Shown: piece after piece, positions 39,501 to 51,500 of the stretch | Position numbering within the stretch: the first letter of the stretch is position 1 | Layout of the letters: the number at the start of each line of letters is the position of its first letter | Assembly: GCA_030549495.1 (NCBI GenBank) | Contig: JAUIRK010001007.1 | Span: forward strand, 372,001 to 436,000 | From: Nectonema munidae | Lineage: Eukaryota; Nematomorpha; Nectonematoida; Nectonematidae | Reading direction: 5' to 3' | DNA length: 64,000 bases | Program-made: the position numbers and the translations under genes | Notes under the pieces: model-generated | Databases searched by the model: none | What the model was told of the DNA's origin: nothing | Seen by the model: the letters and a program-made list of their open reading frames with translations, nothing else

Positions 39501-42500
39501 CAAACTTCTAGAAGCGCTTCAAATGCTTGAACTTTGGATGTGTGGAAGTTTTTTTTAATCTGCCTGATTCCTCAACTTCGATAAAACGCGATTTCACAGC
39601 ATTTATAAATTTGAAAGGGCATACTCGGAAACGTAGCTTCGGAAGTTGTTCGCATACAACTGAGCATCCATTTTTTCCGAGGCCGAAGGATGGTACGTGG
39701 GCAGGAACTAAGAGTGTAAGAGATGTAGCTGATGAAAAGTTAAGATGTAAAACAAACCTCTATTTCCACATTATTCTGAAACTGACAAAGAGTCCACCAC
39801 ACAACGAGAAACCTTTAAAGATACGACTACGTAAAAAGGCTGAACATAAAAGAAATGGACTTAAACGAAATACCAGTGCGTACCATCCCAAGTCCACGTT
39901 GTCGAGTCCTAAATGTGAAGAAAGGTTAGAAGAGATAACGGCAAAAATGGGCAATCTTGCACTATTAAGGCCTTAAATGTGTCTTCTATGATTGACTACT
40001 TGTTCCATTGATTTAATTTGCTACTTCATTTGATTGGCAGATAATATCAAGCGACGAAACATTACACTCTAACTTCGTTATAAACACGATCCATAACGGG
40101 GCCGGACATTTGGCAGAGAGATATTTAGTCAAAAAAGACTTGTCCGAATGGTCACGAGCCGAAAGATATTTAGTCCAACAAAATTTTTAACAAACGGACA
40201 TATGGACGAAATACATCAATTTAAAGTTTATTGTCTTATCAATTTTTTTTTGCAATAAATTTTTAAGACAAAAAATTTGTCTTCTAATATTCTATATAGT
40301 TTATTTTCTAATATCCCTATTTTTAAGCGTTTTTTAATAAAATAAAAATCCTCTCAAAAATAACAAAATAATTTTTTGTTTGATTAAAATCATTTATTTT
40401 CGGAGTATATAATCGTCATAGGAACAGAAGACATAGATGAAAATATATAATATCTATTTGTCCAATTAACTAAAATCTAATTAGCTAAGTAAATTCCTAA
40501 AAAAAACAAGCTGACCATGAACAAAAAATAAAATAACCAGTAATATGGGATATTTATTCATCAAAAAATAAGCTTGAATACATACATTTAAATTTATTGA
40601 AAAAATGATCAAAAAAATAGAATTTCTTTTTTTATTGAAAACACACTAAATAAACGTTTAATATCAAATAGCAAAAGTAGTCATTTGGAAGATGAATGAT
40701 TTATCATACTTTGTTGTCAAAATATTTTAAATTATTATGTATGTTTCTCAAAAACAAGATACTTTTTCCATAGAGGGAAATTAAGCAAAAAAATTGAAAG
40801 TAAATAATAGGACAATTATGCTTAAAAACGGAAAATAAAGCATGTGGTAGGCTTTTCTAAAGAAACTGAGACGAGAGCTTTTTGATTGTATATCTATTAT
40901 GAATTATTGTCTGTTTGTCGAGGGCATAAATGTTAACTTGTGTGAAAATCAGCTTTGCATTAATAATGCACATGATTGGAGCAAAATTGTGACACTTTCA
41001 ATCAATCGTTTATTATTTTCAATAGGAGAAATAAAATACCCAATTAGGTGGTGATGTCGTGAGGATTCCGTTGGTCATAGTGCGTTTTACTTGCTCTTAC
41101 GCGCTACTACCAAATTGATTAAAAAGATAATAATCAATAATGTGTGCACATGGGTTCTAGTTTTTCTCGTTGAGTTTGTCTGTATATAAAATTTAACCTT
41201 GGTTCATTCATTTCCACCTCATTAAATACCCTTGGCGAGCCTTTTAAAAATTCCTGGCACCCTTTGACGAAAAACTTATTTAAAATTTCCATAGTTTTTT
41301 TATTATAATTTTTTTATTTCTACATCTGCATTGATGCAACAATCAATACCATATACAGAGATATAAAAAAAATTATACTGATCCTGCTATCACAGAAAAT
41401 ATAATAATATAAATATGTAATGTTAAGTTTTAAAAAGTAGTTGCACAATTTATTCAAGTAATTACAGTGTAACACTATGATATAAGACATAGCACACAAA
41501 TAACAAATAGACCAGAGTGAATCATGCGTGTGTACTTAGTGTGAAACATGCGATTGTTGCTTAGAACACAAACTCTTGATATCTTGGTCTTATTATTGAT
41601 AATGCCACCAGAATATCGTCCTCAAGTGAAAGAAGCCTATTTCTTTGTTTTGATTTTATTATAGCCATGGCAGAAAATGCCTGCTCACACAGATACGATG
41701 TGGAAAAAGGCAAAAGTAGAGAAATAGCTTTTTTAGCCCAATTAGGATTGGCTCTAAAGGTAAAAGATTTTTACTCTGAATTTTGGCGGCACCCTTAAAA
41801 AATCTTACAGCACCCTTTAGTGCCGCGGCACACCGGTTGGGAATCACTGCTCTAGAGTCTAGATACACAGTATATTGATTTTGCTCCGTACTTGTGATAC
41901 ACAATCCACAATATACATATTAAATAATGAGTAATGGGCAGTTTGTGTAGACAATTTATTGAGCATATTATGGAGGCGTGAGTATAAGCTTGGTTAGATA
42001 CTGGGTTTCGATAACTCAAGGTCTTGGGTTCGATTCCCCATCAAGCTTGCTTTCTTCATAGTTCGATACAAGCGGCGCAATTGTGCCTTTTCGATGAAAA
42101 CACTACACGGTACCTTTACCCTTACATGCCTTATCTAGGGTATATCTACTACTTGTTGCAATATAAGATATACAACGAGGTTTGATTGATTAATTATTAT
42201 GTGATTTTATTGGGTAATCACTCATTCTCTAAACTTTTCCAAAAAAGATCCTATCTATATTGGAATTTGGAATAGAGACAAAGAACATTAAAATGTTGTA
42301 AAAAACAGAGAGTAAATCCAGACTGAGTTAATGTATGTGAAAATAATATAAGCTCGCTATTTTATTAGTAGTGCTATCTTCTTTTAGCCAGCCTTACTAT
42401 CTGCTATTATAAGTTTGTTTAAAGAAGAGAGACCTTCATAGAAGAACTACTCAATCCATATTCTTTTGATGTGAAGTAAATAAATTCATCATCCCTAGAA

Positions 42501-45500
42501 TATTTCCGCTTCTAAGAATTTGAGTATTCTGACTCAGCTCATACACTATCAATAATATTATAGATTACGATTTAAGACAGCTCATGGTTCCATTTTGCCT
42601 TTTAGTTTCTTTTTTCTTTCAGGTTTTTCAGTGCAAGCTAATTTATTAGTTTTCATTATTTCCAATCAATAAATTTATTTCCTTTTATAATTCAGCCAAT
42701 TGACTTAACTAATCAATTTTAACACGCTTATGAGGGATAAATGTTGCTACACAGTGGCGTAGCCAGAAAATAGATGGAGGGGCAGACAAAGAATGGGGGG
42801 GGGGGGGGGGGGTGGGGCAGACATTTTTATACGTAGCAGAAATTTTTACCAAAAAGAATGTAGCACATGTAGTTAAAGTAGTTAAAATACATGTAAAAAA
42901 ATGTTTATTTTTTATTTGGAAATCATGAAGTATCACACAAATTTATTTTTTTGGAAGTCTTTTTCAAAAAAGTTGAATCCTTCTGGACTTTCAGGAAAAA
43001 ATTTCAAGATTTCATTGTTGACAAATTTTTTTGTATACTCTTTCAGATACGAAACAAGCATAAGATTTTTCTTTCTTTCATGCAGCATTGAGCACGGTTG
43101 ACTTCTTAAAACTCTTTGCTTTACAGTTGTATTGTCATGATATCAGTTGTTAGAGAGTCGTCAACTGAGAAAAATGTTAGTTAGAGAAAAAAATCTTCGA
43201 CACATTTGTTTCTGTTAGCAAGAATATACTAACAGAGATTGAGGCAGGCAAACAACTGCATACATATCCAAACATTCTAAAAATTCAAAAGGAATTTGGG
43301 GAGGGGCAGAAATTGTTTTCCCCCTGGCTACGCCTCTGATGCTGCATGCTTTTAACAATGTTTTTACCCTAGTTTTAAGATTTTTAAAGTCAACATAATA
43401 TGCAACTATACTTGTTAATTTATAGCTTGTAGGTTATTTTTGTAAAATGGCGTAGGAAAAAATAAGTATTTAAATAAAAGTGAAAAGTATTCAGCTTTCA
43501 TATACTTCTAAACGGTGTGAAGTTTTTTCCATCAATACCTATTGATTCGCAAACAAAGATTTAAGCACTTATAAGCTTATCAACTTTTCAATGCTCATCA
43601 CACCCATACTCATCCAATTCTTTAATGACATTATTATTTTCAAAAAATCGATCGGTCTACAGGTGAGGTGTTTTGACATTCTTAGGGTTGCTGTGAAAAG
43701 TTACGAATAAATAAGAATTAGGAATTACATTTTTTTCTTGATTGAAATAAAGAATTTCTTTTTCTACAATAAAGAAAGTAAATCAATCACATGAAATATT
43801 GAACGATCTTGGTTTACTCAAGAAAAAGATTGCTTTTATGATAAACTTTTGACATAATTTTTGTTACAAGAGAGAAGAACATCGCTTATATATAAGTAAG
43901 TGTTCGGTTTCTTATTTTTAAATACTTCATACAACAAAAGTTTTGGGTTATTTAATCTTAAAATTTACGCACGCCTCTGTTAGGATCACAATTATTTTTA
44001 CATTCATTAAATTTTTTTTCTTTTCAAATTGATGATTATGTAACAATAAGGAAAACAATAGCTAATTGGTTGAAAGTTTGAGAGGAAAAAAAGTTATAAC
44101 AAAGCACAACCGTGATCCAAAATTATTTTTGTAATAATTTTACCACAAATACCATAAGAAACCTAAAAACTCAATTGAGCGATAGAAATTTGTTGCTCTA
44201 TTTCGTATGAAGAAAAATTATTTTTAGTAAAATTAATTAGTAATAATTCTAATAAGTGGGTAAAGATTTGGAAATTTAAAAATATTATTATACTAGTTCG
44301 AATAATCATTTACTAATCATTCTTTACAATGTGCTAGAGTTTATTGGCATTTAGCAAATATCAGTGATGTCCTGATAAATTGTATAGATTTTCAGTGAAT
44401 AGAAAGCTTTTCAGTATTTATAGTGAAATGTAGAAAATCACTATTTCATCACACAAAATTCATTTCTGGTTGAATGAAAAGCTTAGAGCCGATAAAAATA
44501 ACATATCATGGTGGTCTGGAAGATGCAACCATATGTTTTTAGAAAATAAATTTACTTTAAAATGATTTGTCTGAAATGATCCTTGAAAATTCCTACAGAA
44601 GTAATTTTATCAAAATGAAATCTCTTAAAAAAGGATCATGAAAAATGAACATAACAGCTTTGACCAATAAAGAGCCAGTTTTAGTACCGTAAAGTTTTTT
44701 TATAGGTATCTTCTGATCTGCCTCAATTCCAATGATATATCAACAGTCTATATAAGCCAAAAACTTATCAGCAGTAAAAGATTGTCTGAAAGTTGACAAA
44801 TAACTTGAAACATTAGAAGAGCTTTCAAATTATCTTTCTAGGTATTGGTGTGATTTGGTGAAAACTTTATGCAAAACTCCAAAGCTAAAAAGAGAGACTA
44901 AACTTTGTAGGAATTTTCTTCAATTTTTGCTTCCAAATTTGAACCAGTCGGATGAGAGGAAATGTTCCCTATGTTCACTGCAGTGGATCTAACTCTCGGC
45001 GTTGGTTCTTAAAAATGTATTCCGTATCATCAGGTGAAAAGATTTCAACTCCCGAATTTGAAAACATCTTTTTTTTACGGTTTGCGTGCGCGAAAGTAAA
45101 GAGACAGAAGCAAATGAAGTTTGATATACGAGTAAAAAGATACAAAGATCTTAATAATCTTCATGTGTCTATAGAAGTGAAGCAAAAAATCACACGAAAT
45201 CTGATATGATTGATAAAAGATATCAATAATAATAGTAATCATTTATTTTAACGCATGTGTACGCTTGAAATATGGGAGATGCAGCAACAGGCACACACCG
45301 CTAAGAAATCGGCTAAAGAAACACGACACTTCGATCTTAGCGGTGCGCGATGTATTTATTTGTATGAATGTAAAGTGTTGCATAAAAACATATCAGATGT
45401 AATGAACAGTTCACCAAAAAAGTGAAATCAGAGTGTGCAATGGTCGTGTTTTGGATCACAAAGCATAAAAGCACATGGTGAGGAGTCAAAAATAGAGCTT

Positions 45501-48500
45501 GAATCAACGGTATGCAATCAAGTTCAATGTACCAAAAAGAATGAACTTGGCAGTGCAAAGTGGGTTCGAAAAATGTTTATTTGAAAATTTATAATCAAGA
45601 AAACGCGATAAAACGGTTCAACAAAGAAAATTTTCCAATTTTCATTGTTTACAGTCACAATTTCGTTTTTATAAAGTGGAAAAAGGAGGTGTGTCTAGAG
45701 GGGGGGGGGTGTAAAACAACCTTAATTTTAGTCAATTCTTTAAATCGTTGTTATAGCAAAATCTGTTTCAAGGATTCAAAATATGAGCCTTTTAAACATT
45801 TTCTTTTTTCAATAATGATATATAAATGAAATTTTATAAAAATGTTTCACAAATAAATATTATTTACGTTAACATTTTTAATATGATAATTTTATATTTT
45901 TCAATAAAGCAACTGATACTTTTAGGTGTTTTGATAAAATTTTTTAGTCATTCTAATTTTAAGTAAGAATGTAGGATAGCTATGTAGGAGATTAATTATT
46001 AATTCGTTTAATAAACAAGTAAGAATTACTTTTAGTCAATATAACTCTATTATATGGGAGAGGGGGTTGAAATTGACTTAGAATTCTTTTTACCACGTAC
46101 ACAGCAATCGGGGAATGAATGACTTTCGCTGCCCAATATAAATGGCCAATCAAATCAATGAATGAAGCATCATTCAAATCATAAAAATGGAGGGGAATAG
46201 TGCAAGATTACGAAAAAATATTTACAAATTTATTCTGATATTTAATGCAAATTGGCTGAATGGGAACTGCGGCAGAGAAAGCACCTAATAACAAAATGCG
46301 ACAAATTGATGAATGGAAAAAGCGGGAAAAATGATTCAAAAACCTTGTTTAAAAGTGATTAAGGTTTTTCCATTGGTGGTTGTTCCTTCAGGAAAAATGA
46401 CAATTCTCGGCCAGGAAAGTTTGCTGTTTACTCTTTCTTTGATGGATGCGATAGCTGAAGAACGAGATGCCTTCTCATTTCGATCAACGTAGATTGGCTG
46501 AGTCAAATTTGTTAATTCTTAAATATGAAATCACTTCCCTATTACACATATGTAATTATGCGGAGAACACAGACAAGATGCTTAAACAATTTGATTCACT
46601 GGCCTGACTAGCTAAAATAGCATAGCATACTTTGCAACTTTAGAAAAGAAAAGTATAGAAAATTTTTGTACGCAAGGAACATATGCGCTTTAATTCAAAA
46701 TCTCATTTATGCAAAATGTATATATATAATATATCTTTCAAGTTTTTTCACATCCAAATACACAGTATCGTCTCTTGGACATACGACATCCTAGAAATAA
46801 GACTTCCTTTCACATAAAAAGCGCAGCTAGAAAAAAACTTAATCGCAGGCCATTTTATTGCATTTTTGTCTAAAATGAACATTCTATGAATGCTCTAATA
46901 GCAGTGGGGATGAAAGATTGTCCAGAGAAGTGGTTCCCAAACTTTTCTTTCCATTACCAAATTTAATTTTAGATCAAGTCATTTACCCCTAGCCACTTCT
47001 CTAAAAATTTCCTATCAAGCTGAATTCTGCCACCAGGCAAAAGGTTGAAGTTTCTATGCATTTGTATATGCACTGCACACATATTCCCATAATATGGATT
47101 GAATCCTTACAAATAAGTAAGAATTTTGAGAAAACCAAATTAAATTTGATTGAAATTTGCAGAGATATTATATTTTATTAGCTAAAAAATTGGGGTCCCT
47201 AAATACAACATTGTAGATGTGCGCCAACCACCTTTGTATTAATTTTTCCTCTCTATATTGACAACTATCTTATGAAATGCCAACTACAATCAAGAGATGC
47301 AGAGTCAGAGATTTCAATGGGAATGGAGTCTGGGTCGTTACCTAATCAAATTTAGAAATGTTGAAATCGAGCCAGATAATTTTTTTAGGTATTTAAAAAA
47401 AAAATAGTTAAATTTTTGAAAACATTGTTTTTAAATGTCGTATTTTTAAGTACTTGAAGTAGGAGTCGAGCATTTTCCCTCTGACTCCCCAGCTCTGATT
47501 ACAATACAACTAAAAGCACCGTGTTTAATCGGTTTAACATTTCAACACAGCCTTATAAACCGTCTTGCACACACCTAAATTTTTTACATAAACGCACCAC
47601 TGTTATATAAAATAAGAAGACAAGGTGTAGCAACAATGATTATTATTATTATCAACACTTTTTTGAGTTCATGCAAGCATTCAATGAAGCAAAAAATAAA
47701 ACGTATGTTGCGCGTATTTTCAGGCCCCATCGGTAGGCCACCTACATGCCTCCCTTTACGACGCATTTGTTAGTAACTGAAAACCCGTTTTTTTCCAAAA
47801 TAATAGGCCTGATATATTAGAGTGACACTTTTCATTCAGTTCATATATTCTTGATAGAGTGGAGTACGCAGAAATTTGAAGGATCCTAAAAGTTTTGAAG
47901 AGGCCAAATCTTTGTGACCTAAATGTGATACATAACAATAAGCATCATCAATATATATAACAGAATTCGTTTGGATAGTGGAAAAATTAGGTTTATAAAG
48001 TTTAAACTATTATGATATCTTCCTATATAATATATCTGATCTATTTAAGAAAAACTATTTTATTCAAGTTATTTTTATTATAGATACTTAAAGAATATTT
48101 TAATCCATCCCATCTGATCAATAGTTTTAACTGACGCAAACAATTTCTTCATTTTAACTGGTTAAACATCAAAATAATCATATGAAATATAATGCAAAGC
48201 AAGCGATTTATATTTAAAAGCATTTATAAACAAACACTATCTATAATTCTGTATCGACCCATTTGATCCAATCACGCAGATGATTTCTTGCTTTCAACAT
48301 ATTTGATTGATATCAGAAAAAGCAGACGACATTAAGTGACTTGATATAAAACTACCTAAACAGCTTAACTTTTCGTAATCAGTGTATCAATATATCAAAA
48401 AACAATTTTACCTTCGTCTGCTTTTCAATAAATATCGCCTGCTTTTTCTGGTAATGAAAGGGTTAATGAACACTTTACAATTGTCGACTTTACAAAAATA

Positions 48501-51500
48501 TAAATAGTCCAATTAGTCTAGTCAAATAATTACAATTGTTAAATCACTTCGTCGAGAGGTTAAGGTAGTTTTATATCAAATTAATTAATCTCGTTTGCTT
48601 TTTCGCGGATGAAATGGGTTACGGTAATTTTGTATAAATTCATTTAATTTCGTCTGCTTTTTAAAAATTTCGTCTGCGTGATTTAAAAATGAGAATGGGA
48701 TCAAATGGATTGATAAAATGAAATTAAAAATATGTAATATATAATTCTTATTTTCTTACATTTAATAAAAAAAAATGAATATTTTAAGCAAAGGAAACTG
48801 AATTTTAAATTGTTTTTCAAAATTTTTTATAATATAACAAAATATATTGTAAGTACCAACAGGGCCTAATAGAGGGGGGTCCAGCAGGAAAATTGTTCAG
48901 GGGTCCAAGAGTTACAGATGGGCCCATGACTCAAAGAACATATGAACAAATCTATTATAATCATTGCCTCATTTCTACCCTTCTTTTTACGAAAGCTAAT
49001 ACTGTATATGTGCACACACACATACACATGCATAAATACATACATACATGCACACACGCATACAATATACATACATACAAATTCAAACATTGTACGTTTT
49101 TTCAACTTTTGTTTTAAAGTAAATAACCCATTGGGAATGTATCCTCACAAATCAGGATGGAAGAAACGACAAGAAAGAAAGCTAAGGGAAGCAGACACCT
49201 TTCCAGGTTAAGCTATTACGGCGCAATACACTTCAGGCAGAAAACTCTTTAAACCTTTGTGTTTTGAAAGAATTAGAAAATTTAAAAGCCAGCGAAAAGC
49301 CAAATTAACCAGTAAGTTTATTTAGTGCAAAAGTTAGCAAGATTCCTCTTTCCGATGAAAGTATGAAAGCTACATCATGATCATTTTGAACCCACAAATG
49401 ATAAGTCATTTATTCCTACTCAAGCAGAAATAAAAAAAATATATTACTATTGGTCACATCCCACTTTCTAAACAATTTGCAGATGATTTGGATCAACAAG
49501 CTTTTCCAGAAATTACTTTGAAATTCCGTGGTACTAATGGAGAAATGCACAAAAGAGAGTTTCTTGTTTGGAGTCAAGTGAAAAAGGATTATACTGTTTG
49601 CCATGTCGACTATTTTGGCACACCACTAATTTTTCATCTTCAAAGTCTGCACTATCATCTCCTGAAGGTTAGACAGCTAGTACAAAGTGGCAAAAACTAA
49701 GTATTAGAGTCAGAAAAGATAACCATAAGGAATACATAGCTCGGAGAAAGCTTGAAAGACGTCTTTTATTTAAAAAAGGAGTTGATTCTTTATTATAGGC
49801 AAATTACCAAGCTGAAGCAGTGAAATGGTGCAATATATTAAAACGTATAATTGATGTTGTTCTTTTTCTAGGGGAACGTAGTTTGGCATTTAGTGGATCA
49901 TCACATCGGATTGGAGATCCAAACAATGGTAACTTCCTAGGTCTGATTAAGATGCTGTCAAGGTGAGATCCTATTCTCCAAGAATATGTACAAAAGATTA
50001 AGGAATACCAGGAAAAAGGCAAACGTCTTCAAGTTCATTATCTATCACCAGAGTCCCAAAATGAATTTATTTTAGAATTTTCTCACTTTGTAAAGCAACA
50101 TATTTTGTTGTAAAGAAGAGCCTTAAAATATTATGAAGTTATTGTGAATTCAACTCCAAACTCTTCGCATGTTGAGCAAACAACATTTTTGTGAGGTATT
50201 TAAATTTAAAGGATGATGGATATGAGGTACAAGAACGATTTCTTGTGTTTGCTGATTGCAGTAGTAAGAGAGGGGAAGAGATTGTTCAATAAAGTATGCA
50301 TACCTTAGCATGCCATTTCTTTGAGCGACTGTAGAGCACAAGAATATGATAATGCTGCTAACAGGGCAGGAAAGTATAAAGGCGCTCAAGCAAAAATACA
50401 AGAGCAAAATTCAGTGGCAATCTCTCAATTTATGTGGAAACGATGCTGCTGAGTGTTACCAGAAGCAATCACATATTTTGGAACAGTCCAAACAATATAT
50501 AACTTGTTCAGCTCTAGCCCGAAACGATGGGAATTACTTAAAACACGCATAGGTTGTTCTTTAAATGGCATGTGAGATAAGAGGTGGTCTGATAGACTTC
50601 AATGTATTAAACCTTTTGCATTTCATCTTGGTATCGAGTTAGCATTGCAAAATCTGTTAGAGCTTATAACCTAACAGCAAAAACAAGAAATGAAACAAAC
50701 GGAGTATTGGCATACCTAAAAAGTTTTATTTGTGTGCTAACGTCAGCAGTTTGGTATAAAATGTTGGCTGCAATAGATATTTGCAAAAAGGTAATTCAAG
50801 CTAGAGATGCCACTTTGGATGTAGAAATGTCTAATATTGAAACTCTTCTTGAAGATTTAGCTAGGCTACGAAGTAATTGGAAAGGAATCTGAAATGAAGC
50901 CAAAGAGGGTGCATTAAATCTTGAGATGAAAATTAAATTATGTCATGGATGTGAACATGTAGATCGGAAGAGAACAAGAATGCATGATTACACAAGTACA
51001 CCTGAAACCAATATGGCAGAAATGAATGACACAGATGATTCTCCAGAAAAAGCTTATTTTAGAAAAACGGTGTTTTATATTTTGATTGATAATACTGTTG
51101 CTGGATTAACTGTAAGATTTAATGCTGTTAAAAGGTTGACTGAAAATTTTGCTCTTCTCTGGAAATATCCCACAATGTGTGAAAGTGAGCTAGAAAAAAA
51201 AGCAACAAATTCAGCTCATCAATATCTTTTAGACCTTGATGATAGAGAAGAAATGCAACATTTACCAGTTGTACAGAAGGCAAATTTTGAAAAACCAAAG
51301 CTAACCTTTAGAATTGCAGAATACAAATTGTGTGAACTATTTCCAAATGTTCGTATTAGCTTGAGAATAATTCTTGACAATTCCAGCTGCAGTAGCATCT
51401 GCTGAAAGATCTTTTAGCAAGCCTAAACTTGTAAAAAAAATTTGCGGTCCACTATGTCACAAACTCAAATCGTTGACCTAGCAAGATTAAGAGTCTAGCA

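Larger units (their letters stand above)
38897..45474. other. Large LPCAT intron with repeats
   Basis: Contains an unrecognised basic frame (39527-39976), a hAT C-terminal remnant (about 41215-41849), a SINE (41973-42200) and repeat R2 with a MITE inside (42561-43915). Elsewhere AT-rich with nothing recognised. Confidence 0.6.

Noticed and set aside
44952-45209. 85-codon plus-strand frame
   Set aside because: No recognised domain, no support from splice sites or repeats, and AT-rich surroundings; too little to call a gene.
49804-50022. Minus-strand frame of 72 codons
   Set aside because: It is the shadow of the hAT transposase on the plus strand.
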